Source: Chinchilla lanigera (Eukaryota; Chordata; Mammalia; Rodentia; Chinchillidae). Taken from it: a stretch of DNA of 64,000 bases. Numbering within the stretch: the first letter of the stretch is position 1; each line of letters begins with the position of its first letter. Under the pieces are notes generated by a model that was not told where the DNA came from, searched no databases, and saw nothing but the letters and a program-made list of their open reading frames with translations. The DNA lies in the NCBI RefSeq assembly GCF_000276665.1, contig NW_004955484.1, positions 796,090-860,089 on the forward strand, written 5' to 3'. Below, piece after piece: positions 35,991 to 46,660 of this stretch. Made by a program: the position numbers and the translations under genes.

Positions 35991-37480
35991 CTTGGTGAAA
36001 ATGCTTTTTTAAATCCTTTGGTAGAAAAGAATTCTGGAAAAATTACAAAACACTAGAATCACTTTTCAAAGACTTATGATGTAAACGGAACTATTATTTA
36101 TTTGCTGTAATTTATAACCCAGATAACATTCTTATCTCTTTTTTCTTACCTTATTTTGTCTAAAATCCTTGCTAATATTCTCTGTTTGTGATTTTCACTT
36201 AATTTGAGACCAAGACTCTGAGTGTTCTTTGCCTCCTCAGACCTCCCCCATCTAATCAAAGCATACAGCACTGAACAATCTGTAATCTCCTCTCCTCCAC
36301 AAAGCTTGCAACTTGCCAGCACCTGCATTACACCTCTGCCTGTACACTGAACTCACCCCATTGTTTGTCTGCATTTGGAGAAGTATCACCACCTACCACA
36401 TTCCTAAAGACAGCATTCAACCCAGGGCTGGTATTCGGATAGGAAAATGGAAAAGTTAGTGGCCTCAATAATAAACTGTATTATGTAGTGATTAATAATG
36501 TTGTTTTATTTTTAAGGAAATTCTTGGCCACCGATTCTATATAAGTGATCTGGAAGGATCTTGAATGTTCTTCCTTCTCAGCTTGCAAATGAGGTAACAA
36601 TAATAATATCAGATTCTGCACTGCATCAAAGAGATAGCTTCAAGAATTTGAGGGAAACATACAAATTTAGGATTGAGTCTTCCATGTTTAGCAGAAAACA
36701 TCATTTTATATGCACTTTATATCCAATGTGTCATTTTCTCCTCAGTAAAAAAAAGATCCTGAAAGTTCAGTGTCTGCTCATAATGACAAGGATAGTTCTT
36801 TGTAGAAACAAAACTCAAACCCAGGATGTATTGGCTCCAAGCGTGCATTCATCTCAGGAACCCAGTCCCACTGGGGCAAAGTACTCAGATACAAAGGGAC
36901 TCAGTGTAATTCCACAGGTATGTTCTGGACATGTAGCCATAAAATGCACAACCTCTGTCTCTCACAAAGCTGTTCACAAGTGTTTCTGCTGCTAGGCTAT
37001 ACTGCAAGACTCTCCAGCACCCATCAAAGCTCTCCGAGTCAGTCTCTGTAAGCTGCACGGCCCCTTCACAGGTGCCAGGAGGGAAGTCTCGGAGGCTCAG
37101 ACTCGCTGAAGAGCCCCTGCTGCTGAGGGAAGACCTGAGACCTCTAGCATTTTCCTCTTCCGAAATCATCTAAATGTTTTGTGAATATCATTCTCTCATC
37201 TGTCCTCCAAAAACGAAAACACACATAAATAAATCAACAAAGTGGGTATTTCATTTGTAAAGGAAAAGATGGTTGTAGCAAGAAGTGTACCAGCAATCCT
37301 GTGAATGGCACACACCCACCATCGGCTAAACTCCTCTCTGAGCTTCAGGTTTCCTAGCTGTACAGTGACAAGATTGGAACGCTGCCAAGTCCAGCCCAGG
37401 TCTCAGGGTCTGTGAGCCAAATGCAGTGAAAACCTTGGTGTTTTCCTCTCACATTTCACTTCATCATATTCATTTTTTCT
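35991..37480. other. Unique intergenic DNA
   Basis: No gene. The 144-codon frame at 36561-36995 has no domain and poor start context. A MIR-like antisense scrap is possible at 37325-37420 ('gagcttcaggtttcctagctgtacagtgac'). Confidence 0.45.
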
Positions 37481-38290
37481 CAATTAAACCTAAGAATATT
37501 CTATCTGAAATAAGCTTCACCTGGCATTTAAGAACCCTTTGCAGCGCCTTGCGTTCGCCTTTGGTGCCCCCTCTTTGTGCCTCTCAGCAGTTGGCACTTA
37601 GGCTGCGGCTCTGTCTTGTGCTGACTTTCATTTCCTTCGGCTTTCCTCTGTCTTGAACAGCAGGTGCCAGAATAACAAGGCGGTATGAAATTTACAGAAA
37701 CAATGTGTTTATACAGTTGGCTACCTTATCTAAAGTGTAATGCTGCTCAACTCCAAATCAGATGTCTTGCCATCTGCTGCAAGGTACGGAGACCGTGGCG
37801 CACAGCTAATCGGGTACCTGTTTTTGCACAAAAGTGTGGGGCTCCAGAATTACCGTAATAAAACACAAAAATGTCTACGCTCGCAGAAATTGTTCTATCT
37901 GTATGGAAACCAAAACATCCTTAAACTAAAGTTATTCTGTTTACAGTGTAGGATATTTAATGAGGTCTCAACTACAAACTAGCCACAGAATTAAGAGCCC
38001 TTTCATTTAAGCTTATAAAATACTTGCATCATATGGGAAGTCTCATAGAGCTGAGTTATAAAATGTAATTCTTCTTTGAACAAATAAAAGACCTCTCAAA
38101 CCAACCACCATTCCTTGTGATACTTTCTTTGTGATGATTTTGATAGGAACCCTCTTTCAGGTTTACTCAATTTTAATTAAAATTGAGCAGAAAGGGTTTT
38201 AAATCTTATATCTGTCCCACAGAAGGCTTCTATTTGATTCTGTTGAAAAATGTGTCAGAACTTTCTCTTGCACTTGGGATATTAGCCTTT
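37481..38290. other. Unique CpG-retaining block with a perfect palindrome
   Basis: Between 37540 and 37885 CpG dinucleotides are unusually frequent for this window (for example GCAGCGCCTTGCGTTCGCC, TACGGAGACCGTGGCGCAC, AATCGGGTACC, CTACGCTCGCAG). At 38166-38187 is a perfect 22-bp palindrome with core TTTTAATTAAAA. No repeat signature is seen. It may be a conserved regulatory element or a non-coding exon. Evidence is textual only. Confidence 0.4.
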
Positions 38291-38309
38291 ACTTTCTACC
38301 CATGCAGGC

Positions 38310-38640
38310 TCAATGGTAGGAAAGTTGACAAAGTATGGATCATGAGTTCAACCAACCATGGATGGAAAATATTTGAAGGCCTACAATAGCTGTACCATAC
38401 TAAACATGCACAAACTTTTCTCTTGCTTTTTACTTCCTAAACAATGTAGTACAGCAAATATTTCAGTAGCCTTTATGCTGATCTAGGCATTATAAGGAGA
38501 CCAGAATGAGGCAAAGTATATAGGAAGAGGTACACACATTATATGCATATACTATACCATTTAATATAAGGGGATTGAACAGCTTCAGACTTGGGTATCC
38601 ACGGAAGTTCCTAGACCTAAATCCCCAAGAGACAAATACA
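38310..38640 (+). mobile_element. MER2/Tigger-like DNA transposon fragment
   Basis: 'agttcaaccaaccatggatggaaaatatttg', 'taaacatgcacaaacttttctcttgc', 'taaacaatgtagtacagcaaat', 'ttatatgcatatactataccatttaatataaggg' and 'gggtatccacggaagttcctag' follow MER2 (Tigger1-derived, pogo/Tc1-mariner superfamily) in order. Confidence 0.8.
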
Positions 38641-38688
38641 GTTATATTTTCCTAAATCCCCAAGAGACAAATACAGTTATATTTTCCT
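38616..38688 (+). repeat. 35-bp perfect tandem duplication
   Basis: The 35-bp unit beginning CCTAAATCCCCAAGAGACAA is present at 38616-38650 and again without mismatch at 38651-38685, followed by three more bases of a third copy. It lies at the right edge of the MER2-like element. Confidence 0.95.
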
Positions 38689-39400
38689 GTTTTCCTATAT
38701 CTGACATTTCTAGGTCTCTTTCCCTCTTGTGCCATTACCCCACTCAAAATGTGGTTGCTTGGTATGTCTGAGTGACAGCATAGTAAAAATAGTCATGCCC
38801 TAGGTTCAAAGCCAACCAAAGCTCTCACGGTGTAGGAGTAGATGGGTTTCTTTTAAAGCAAATTCCTGCATCACAGGCTTCTCATTAACCATCATAACTT
38901 CTAACATATCAAATTCTCAGCTTGAATTTAGTCTTGGGCAGCACCCGCAATAAACAGCGTACTAAATAATGCATCGAATTCAATATGTTTACTCTCCCTG
39001 TGAGTCACTAGCACCCTGCCGAGCATCAGAGGTAGAGGTGGAAAAGACATGTTTCTCGTCTTCATTGAACTCATTATGAATTTAGGAGCCTAGGAACCCC
39101 TCTGTTCAAAACTATTACCCAGGGTCTGAGGAGCCCAAAATCCCCACACATTTGAAGCCAGGCACTGGAGCAACTCTGAGAGCACCCAGCAGGCATCTTG
39201 GCACTTGAAGGACCCCTCACAGCCAGACGCAGGAGGGCTGGCCCTGCATGACTTCAGGATCATCTGGTCCACTTAGCCTCAACTCTGCTGATAGCTAGAC
39301 ATCCAAAGAGCCTCCTCCCAATTCTACAGGTTTAAAGCAGAACAAGGAAATCTGTATTTTTTCAGCCAGCTTGGAAACTAAAACTTGTGTTCACCCACTT
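38689..39400. other. Intergenic DNA with an L2-like scrap
   Basis: 39000-39080 ('gagcatcagaggtagaggtggaaaagacatg...cttcattgaactcatt') resembles an old L2/MIR 3' tail. 39085-39290 is GC-richer and unclassified. No gene. Confidence 0.4.
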
Positions 39401-39404
39401 TCTT

Positions 39405-39668
39405 CCGTTTCCCTTGCCTCTGTGTCCTTCCTCTACTGCCCTCTCCTTCTTCCCTGTCTCCTTTCTTCTCCCTCTCCCCTTCTCCTGTCCCCTTCTCTGT
39501 CTTTAATCAGTTACTGTGCTCCCTCTCCCCCCCCTCCCCTCCTTTCTTCTCTCTCATTCCTCTTCTTCTTTCTCCTCCTTCTCCAACTTCTCTCCTCTCC
39601 CCTCTTCTCCTACCCTCCTCCTCCCCGCTCCTTCCTTACCCTTCCTCCTCCTATTCTCCTCCTTCTCC
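39405..39668 (+). repeat. Polypyrimidine tract
   Basis: About 265 bases almost free of purines on the plus strand, made of CCT/CTT/TCC units with a short break near 39508-39522 (ATCAGTTACTGTG). The two overlapping frames across it are low-complexity artefacts. Confidence 0.85.
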
Positions 39669-41125
39669 TAAATAATAAGTAAGAGAAATAAAATAGGGTA
39701 AATATGCTGTTCGCCTAAATTATCTTCTAAGTGGAGATTCTGAATGTGATGGCTACAAACCTTCTACACCTGTACACTTTTACATTCTTTACTAAGCATT
39801 TTCAGATTGTACATGTAAAATGTCATAAAAAAGAAAGACTGGTAATTTACTTTTATATAAACACCAAGCATAGGCCATGATTGCTTTAGTATGAACACTT
39901 TATTATAGGCAGAAACTTGGAATGTTGAAGTAGGCCTACATCCAGGATATTTGAGCTATTATAATAACTATACTTACTTTCTAACAATCATGGCCCCCTA
40001 AGTATCTTCTCTCCTATTTCAGACACAATTTGCCTGCATATGTTTATTTCTGACAGGCCTAAAAGGAAATCTCAAGGACTCTTTCTTTTTAAATTTCTGC
40101 ATAACTCTTTCAGCAATTGTCTGGGGTTTTCTTGTTGTTGTACTGGAAATCGAACTCAGGACCTTGTGTTTGCCAGGCAGGCATTGAGCCACCGAACTAT
40201 ATCCCCAACCCCCAACTGTCTGAGTTTTAAAGAACTTTCCTTAAGCCACTTTTTATAGATGTTTATGAGCTTGCACTTGGATTTTAAGGTTTCACGACCT
40301 GAATTTATATTATATGAAGGCATATGGGATTTTGTCTTGCTTTGCTTTGTTACTCCAGAAAGAAATACAGACAGGTTATAATTTTAGGAAATGTTCTACC
40401 ATCGTTTATTTTATTGCTTGCTTATTTTGGCTTTGTTATATTTCTCCCACACCATCAAGTCTAATTGCTAATTGTACTTCCCTCAAATTTCTTAGGATTA
40501 ATTTAAAACAGAGTTGATACCTCATTCACTTTGATTTACTGCACTTTACTTTGCAGAGCAAATATTTATTCCATTGGTAAGTATTATATACAATATAAAT
40601 CAAACTGTCATTACAAACAAAGACAATGTATTGTCTGTTGTCTTAACAAGATTACTCTGAGTTATCTGTTGTTTTGTCTTTTGTGAAAGATTATCATTCA
40701 TCTCTCTAAAACTTGTCAACTGTTATTTTAACATATTCTTAAACACTTCGGATTTTTAAAATTTTTGTTGACATTACCACTTTCCATTTTACCAAGAAAA
40801 GATCTCATTCTCAATCTGGAAATATTCTTAAACAGTTACTCCAATTAAAAGGTCATTTAATAAAGTTATCTTGTTCTGTGACTCCTAATTTCTCTCAAAT
40901 ATTTTTTCTCATTCGTTGTTGAAAGGAATTTAATACAAGTATAAGGAAACGTAAGCTACTTTACCCAATTATTTTGAGATCAATAACACCATCAGCATGG
41001 TCACTACATTAGGTTTATGCTTGCTTTTATTAAGTAAAAGGATGTATTGAGTTATAGTAATAGACAAAAGTCAACGCGTGAAATGTTTATTGGCAGGCTG
41101 ACAAAACATATACCAAATAAGAAAA
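39669..41125. other. AT-rich intergenic DNA around one ID
   Basis: Apart from the ID at 40124-40212 nothing is classified. Short frames lack domains. Confidence 0.45.
40124..40212 (-). mobile_element. ID SINE
   Basis: Antisense ID: GTACTGGAAATCGAACTCAG, 'accttgtgtttgccaggcaggcattgagccaccgaactatatcccc'. Imperfect duplication CAATTGTCTG / CAACTGTCTG flanks it. Confidence 0.88.
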
Positions 41126-41129
41126 TACA

Positions 41130-41800
41130 AAAATAAAAAGCAAAACAAAAAAATGTGTTGTTTGATGAATTTTCACAAGCACACAGGCCAATGTAAACAC
41201 CACTCAGAAAAGATCCACAGCACAGCCAGAATTACGCCTTCTCCCAGCCAACAGCTGACCCTCCTCCTCACTACCACTCCATAGCACTTACTTGAATGCT
41301 AAAATTGTAGATTAGTTTGCCAGTAATTGTTATTTACTTCACTTAATGCCTATTTTCAGCTCGCTTCTCATATTCAATATTATATTTGGGTTATTCTTGT
41401 CTATAATCAGGTGTATGCATTCTTGTTATTGTAAGATATTTCATGTTATGAATATTTCTTTATTTAATATTGCATTTATTTATTTATTTGCCTATTGATA
41501 AGTATTGGGTGGTTCCTTTGGGGGGATATTAGAACTACTGCAGCTGTAACTGTTTCAGTAGTTGTTTTTGAGTAAATATGCATGGGTATTTCAGTTAATT
41601 CTGTACCTAACAATGAAATTGCCTGGCTGAAGGGTTTGGATTGCTTAGCTTAGTAGATGCTACAAAACAATTTTCCACAGCAGTTGTACCAGTGTGCGCT
41701 CCCACCCACAGTGCATAAAGATTCCTCACTATAGTTATGCAACCTCAATATTTTTCATTTTGGACATTCTTGTAGACATGCTAAGACTTGCTTTTATTTC
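41130..41800 (-). mobile_element. Old L1M 3' region, antisense
   Basis: Plus strand: 'gatgaattttcacaagcacacaggcc', 'gattagtttgcc', 'ttgcctattgataagtattgggtggttcc', 'gtacctaacaatgaaattgcctggct', 'caaaacaattttccacagcagttgtaccagtgtgcgctcccaccc' follow the antisense of L1ME-class 3' ends in order. Confidence 0.75.
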
Positions 41801-42071
41801 TTTACTCAAAAAAGATTACAGGAAAATTTATTGATGCTGATAGGAAATAAAAGGATGTTCCTACACAAAATGGATAACTGCACCTTGCACCTCATGTAAA
41901 CAGCAAAAAAAAAGAGGTGGAAATATTGACATCTCTGTGACTACACTCCAGGAGAGTTTAGCAAATGGGGTACCACAAGTCACCATCACTTCCTGAACAC
42001 CCATGCGTATCCATTCTTGAGCCAGCTTCCTATTGAATAAAAGCATTTTTTTAGAGTCAAAATATTCCTTA
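41801..42071 (-). other. Unidentified segment with an AATAAA-like signal
   Basis: On the minus strand a 61-codon frame (42046-41861) is followed by CAATAAATTTTCCTGTAATC. This could be a 3'-UTR-like scrap of a processed transcript, but I recognise no protein, and no poly-A tail or duplication is visible. Confidence 0.25.
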
Positions 42072-42431
42072 CACTGTGGTTAACTTCACATGTCCTCTTG
42101 CCTGGGTTATTCTAGGCATGTCTTTCAGAGTGTTTTAGATGAGATTAGCAGAGAATCTGTGCACGGAGTAAAGAAGATTGTCCTCACCCACAAGGGTGGC
42201 GTCTTCCAACCTATTCAGAACCTGAATGGGACAAAAAGACAGAGGAAGTGCAAATTTGTTCTTCCCTCTTGAACTGAGCTCAACTGCTATCAGACAGCAC
42301 TCCTTGGATTAGGACTGACACTGTGCTTCCTCAGCCTCTGTGATCACATGAGCCAAGCCCTCATACTAAGTTTCTACCTGTCTATATACATCCTCTTGGT
42401 TCTATTTCTCCAGAGAAGCCTAACTAACATA
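42072..42431 (+). mobile_element. LTR-type repeat, family A
   Basis: Starts 'actgtggttaacttcacatgtcctcttgcctgggttat', continues 'gattgtcctcacccacaaggg' and 'aggaagtgcaaatttgttcttccctc', ends 'cctcttggttctatttctccagagaagcctaactaac'. Same family and orientation as 33018-33542. Confidence 0.7.
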
Positions 42432-43346
42432 CTTTTATGTCTACAATATTTCTATTCTGTTGAAATACTTTACATGTGTGATTTGATGAGGCGTATTTAA
42501 AAAAAAAAAACTACTTATCCTTTAAAAGTCAAATAAACACTGTAAACATCTGGTCTTCTAATTTTAGCTCCAGGGCAGAAAAATGTAGTCATTTTTGTTG
42601 TAATGAGACCCAACCCTGGGTTACTTCTAGTGAGAAGACATAGGATTATTGGGAGGACAGGATTTTTCCTAATCTCCTATATTTATAGTCCTCATCAAAC
42701 CACTTGATATAAGGATGAGTTAAATGTAGCTCTAAAGTATATGTGCATTCTAAAATTTCCAACTAGGAAAGCAAAGAGGTTCAAATATCAGTGCCCAACA
42801 TGGGTAGTGACATGGGTGAAATGCAGAACTGCTGCAGCAAATTTTCCCAGCTTTCAAATATTCTCTATTCTTCTAAAGAAATAAATATGTTCAAACACTT
42901 GGGAACTTATCATTAGGCAATTCATCTTAATTATTAATAAGTATAAGGAAGAAGCCACAATAAGAGAAAGGAAAGCCAGTACTCTAAACTGTAGGGGTGG
43001 TACTTCCAAATGACAAAGATATATACAACCTAGGAAAATACAACTTATACATCAGGACTGAAATGCACTTCCTCTCTCCATCCACTACTTTAAAAGCAAG
43101 AATTCTGTTTCACGTGTCCATCATAACAAGTGTTTCTCCATTCTTGGACATCTGGTAGCTTGCAAGGCAAAGATTATACCTAGAGTGACTGTCATGCTAC
43201 ACTCCCCTTCCTCCTGACACCTCTGAAATATTTCCATGCAAGAAGGGCTTCCTGTTCATGTCTCCCAAAGACCAGGGCAATTTATATGTTTCCAACCAAT
43301 CTCTTTTCTAAACCTATGGCCAAAGAAAGGCTCTTTTCTTCCCACC
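42432..43346. other. Intergenic DNA
   Basis: No repeat or gene recognised beyond an A run at 42500-42511. Confidence 0.45.
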
Positions 43347-43747
43347 TGTCTTAGTTACTGTTTTCTCATTGCTGAGATAAAATACCTGACACCCAAAGTT
43401 AAAGGGGAAATATTATTTAGCTCACAGTTTATAGAGGCCTCAGTTCAAAATCAGCTGGCTCCTAGGCAGGGTGGCAAGGCAGAGGGGGATCACAAGCAAG
43501 AACCAGTTCATGGCAACAGAAGACACCAAAAGCAAGCAAGCAAGGGAGAAGACAAGCCTCTTTCTCTCCCGTATAGTGTATCCAGGCTGCTGGGATTTGG
43601 GTGGTGCCAAGCCAATCAGTGGGCTGAGTTAGTAATCACACGCCCTTTAATCCCAGCATCACACACTCTAGATTCAGCCACCTCTGAAAAAGCCTCACCT
43701 ATGACTGCATGGGGTTTTGAGGAAACATCTAGACCCAAACCATAACA
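43347..43747 (-). mobile_element. MaLR-type solo LTR
   Basis: Complete on both ends: plus strand TGTCTTAGTTACTGTTTTCT to CCAAACCATAACA. It aligns end to end with the reverse of 33631-34051. The 169-codon frame at 43236-43745 reads through it and is not a gene. No exact TSD (CCACC / CTCAC). Confidence 0.82.
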
Positions 43748-44587
43748 CTCACCCTCGCCATTACACACCAAAGAGAAAGTAGACAAAAACATAAGTCGAA
43801 CAATTTCCAAGCCGTTAAAAAACTCTTCCCCAGCATATGATCTTAAATATCATGGTTAGTACACAATCAGGTGCAGACCAAACAAGGACAATTCTCTGAC
43901 TTTATTTACTTGTTTTCTCTAAACTTTACAGACTCAAAGAAGATATCCCTCCCACCTGGAGAGCCATATGTACACAGTGAAAATGTGAGTGTGCTTCCTG
44001 AGCTAGACACCATGGGCATGGTTTTCCCACACATGACAATGCTAAGACCCTTTGTACTGTTCCTAGCTATGAAGAGATAGTAGCTCTTAGGGCTGGAGTG
44101 AGAGTCTTTAGTCTTCTACAGGAGTCATTCCCAAAACTCAGTAGAGCGCAACAGAAGAGGCACTAAATTACCTATTGGAAGCCAGGCTTCATGTAGATGT
44201 TTGAAATACATTTCTCTATAGGATCTTTTTAATCTAGAAGGTATCCAAACCAGGTAGGGAGACACTTGATAGCAGTGATGGATTCATGAGTAGGGTACAG
44301 GAGATAGGGAGCAATCATCCTTGCCTGGAAAAGTCAGGAAAGATTTGCTCAGGGAGCAGACTTAGCGGTGATGGGGAACAAAGTCATCCATCACCCCATT
44401 ACTAATAATTGCTTAAAGGCTTGTAACATCCCTACCTTGATCACTAGATATAATAAGTCAACAAATCTGAAATCTTCTGATGGCAACTCAGCAGCCTAAT
44501 TTGCATTAAATGTAGTTCTCTTGATCATCCCTTTAAGCAACAATGGATTTCCTCCTTCCTGCTTATTCTTCCCTCTGAGCTGCTTCT
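43748..44587. other. Intergenic DNA
   Basis: No gene or classified repeat recognised. Confidence 0.45.
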
Positions 44588-44790
44588 GAAAGTGTATTCC
44601 TTTCTCCTTGCCACTACTTTTCTCCATGGTCCACCTCAAACCTTACTTCCTCCAAGAAGCATCTGCCTGTGTAACAAATATTTCCTTTACCACAATTCCC
44701 TTCTCTATTGCAATGCCATAAATTTGTTCCAGTATAATACTACGTGTTCTCTCTGAGTACCCTGTCTCCCAATAGGGGCAAAATTCTAAA
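44588..44790 (+). mobile_element. L2 fragment
   Basis: 'ccacctcaaaccttacttcctccaagaagcatctgcctgtg', 'caatgccataaatttgttcc' and 'ctctctgagtaccctgtctcccaatagg' follow the L2 3' part in order. Confidence 0.65.
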
Positions 44791-45003
44791 ATATAATACA
44801 TTAAGGGTCCTAGTAGACAGTTCAAGAAGGAGAAGGTTGTGACAGACAGTATGTCCTCCCTGTTCCCTAACTCCCAGGTTGAGCTGATCTCTGGCCAGTG
44901 CAGCAGTTAAAATCTTGTTTCACTGAGAATACATTTCCCATGCCCCCAAATCTGTACTGAGGATTAGCCTTCTAGTATGCTATGTGCAAAGGGAACACCA
45001 GAA

Positions 45004-45190
45004 CAGAGCACAGTGGTACACACCTGTAATCAAAGCATTCTGGAAGGCATGGCAAGAGGAAGGCAAGTTTGAGCCCACCCTGGAAAACTTAGTGACTTAA
45101 TGAGATCCCATCTCAAAATTAAAAACTTATAAAAAAGGACTTGTGGTGTAGCTCAGTGTGAAGGCCCTGGGTTCAATCCCTAGTACAAAA
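45004..45190 (+). mobile_element. B1-dID dimeric SINE
   Basis: B1-like half ('gagcacagtggtacacacctgtaatc') with a degraded middle, A-rich linker, then 'ggacttgtggtgtagctcagtgtgaaggccctgggttcaatccctagtac'. Its tail runs directly into the purine tract. Confidence 0.82.
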
Positions 45191-45192
45191 AT

Positions 45193-45570
45193 AAAGGCAG
45201 AGAGGAAAGAAGATGAGGAAGAAGAGAAGGAACAGGAATAGGAAGAAGAGAAGAGGAGGAGGAGGAGGAAGAAGCTGAAAGGAGAAGAGGGGGAGGGCAA
45301 GAAAGGGGGAAGAAGTAAAAGCAAGAGAGGGAAGAGATGGAAGAAAAGCAAAAGGAAAGGGAAAAGATGCAAATGGAAAGGAAGGGAAGGGAAGACAAGA
45401 GAATGAAAGAAAAAGCAAAGGAAGGGAAGGGAAGAGGAGGGGAGGGGTGGAGAGAAGAGGAGAGAGAAAGAACAAGGGAGGGGGGGGGAGGGGAAAGGAG
45501 AGGGAGGGGAGGGGAGAGGGAAGAGAGGGAAGGGGAGGAGAGGAGAGAAGAGGAGAAGAGAGGAGAGGAG
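45193..45570 (+). repeat. Polypurine tract
   Basis: About 375 bases of nearly pure G/A on the plus strand: GGA, GAA, GGGGA and AGAGG units with a few C/T interruptions. It starts at the tail of the B1-dID SINE and ends at an MLT1-like LTR. Five overlapping frames on both strands are low-complexity artefacts. Confidence 0.93.
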
Positions 45571-45850
45571 CTTCTGGTGGCCACCAACAATTCTTGGTGG
45601 GCATTAGCTTATGGCAGCATTGCTCCAATCTCTGTCTCCAAGGTCACCTGTCTTTGCCTCTGTCAAATCTCCCTTATGTGTCTCTGATAAGGAAAAGTAT
45701 TTGCATTTAGAGACCATCTACATAGTTCACGATGGTCTCATCATGTAACAATCTTTAGTTAATTATGTCTGCGAAGACCCTCTTACCAAATACAGTCGCA
45801 TTCACAAGATTCTAAGAATTAAGGCCAGGCCACTATTGAGTCCACTACTC
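45571..45850 (-). mobile_element. MLT1-like LTR, truncated
   Basis: Plus strand: 'cttctggtggccaccaacaattcttgg', 'ttgctccaatctctgtctccaaggtcacc', 'gatggtctcatcatg', 'gttaattatgtctgcgaagaccctcttaccaaatacagtcgcattcac' is the antisense of an MLT1-type LTR. Its left part is lost at the purine tract. Confidence 0.75.
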
Positions 45851-46236
45851 AAAGTTTCATAGTAACCTAATTAGATGGATTTTTTTTTCTCTAACAATGA
45901 TGTTCACAAGGTACGCTCATCATTTATGAGGAGTGATAGAAATATATGCTGAAAGTTTAAATTGGTTTGTAAATTTTATTACAGTAAAAAACTTATTGCC
46001 ATTAATCCCCTCAAAATACTTCCCAACATTTTGAACACACATATCCCATCACTCCTGTCACTTTGTGAGGCAATTCTGGAAGTTCTCTTTCATGTCTTTC
46101 ATTGTGCTGCCATGGCTGCCTCAGTGTCCTGAACTGATTCAAAATGTTTACTGTGATTTCTGTCAAATAAAAACATTTCAGCATGTCATCATTCATCTAA
46201 TTCACCAGACCTGGCACCATAAAACTTCTGGCTCTT

Positions 46237-46311
46237 CTTGCACTTGCCAGAGAGCCGCTGTGCTGCTGAGCTAAATTCCCAGCCCCTTGACTAGAAATAA
46301 TGATCGTAAGT
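46237..46311 (-). repeat. Inverted 75-bp copy of an ID insertion junction
   Basis: Its reverse complement matches 47975-48049 over 75 positions with 4 mismatches and no gaps. The match covers 26 bases of non-SINE flank (including TTTCTAGTCAAG) and the first ~49 bases of the ID inserted there. It is therefore a copy of that locus made after the ID arrived, placed inside the mariner remnant. Confidence 0.85.
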
Positions 46312-46424
46312 CACATGACTGTGACAGTCAACATGACCGTGATGGGAAATGTTTTGAATCAGTTCAGGACATTGAGGCAGCCACAAAAGTTCAACTAAAG
46401 ACACTCATGAAAGAAGACTTCCAG

Positions 46425-46523
46425 GGGGTGGGGATTTAGCTCAGCGGCAAAGCGCCTGCCTGGCAAGCGCAAGGTCGTGAGTTCGGTTCCCGGTACTGGA
46501 GAAAAACAAAAAAACAAAAAAAA
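46425..46523 (+). mobile_element. Young ID SINE in the mariner remnant
   Basis: Near-consensus ID (GGGGATTTAGCTCAGCGGCA, GTTCGGTTCCCGGTACTGG) with an A-rich tail. Perfect 11-bp duplication AAGACTTCCAG (46414-46424 and 46524-46534). It interrupts the mariner C-terminal frame. Confidence 0.95.
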
Positions 46524-46660
46524 AAGACTTCCAGAACTGCTTCCGAAAGTGGCAAGAAAAGTGGGATAAGTATGTTTGAAGCAAGGGAAAGTGTTGCGTG
46601 GGGGGAGTTTATAGCAATGTGGAGTAAATGTCGCTTTTACTGTGATCATTTTTTTCTATT

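Larger units (their letters stand above)
45960..46660. mobile_element. Mariner transposase remnants in inverted arrangement
   Basis: Right arm (about 46340-46640, plus strand) encodes a decayed mariner C-terminus: FESVQDIEAA, LMKEDFQNCFRKWQEKWDK (interrupted by an ID). Upstream in the same sense, 46203-46236 encodes SPDLAP-stop-NFWLF, the conserved mariner D34D-region motif. Left arm (about 45965-46149, minus strand) encodes the same C-terminus again: FESVQDTEAA then FQNC. The 31 bases 46114-46144 are the reverse complement of 46352-46382 with one mismatch. Both copies are full of stops. Known role: Tc1/mariner cut-and-paste transposase. Whether this is two insertions or one inverted duplication is open. 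Confidence 0.75.

Noticed and set aside
43236..43745. 169-codon open frame
   Set aside because: Most of it lies within a MaLR LTR (43347-43747); no domain is present.
45173..45687. Five overlapping frames of 81-151 codons
   Set aside because: Low-complexity translations of the polypurine tract.
46425..46523. tRNA gene (box A/B present)
   Set aside because: It is an ID SINE: A-rich tail and target-site duplication, and no tRNA cloverleaf 3' half.
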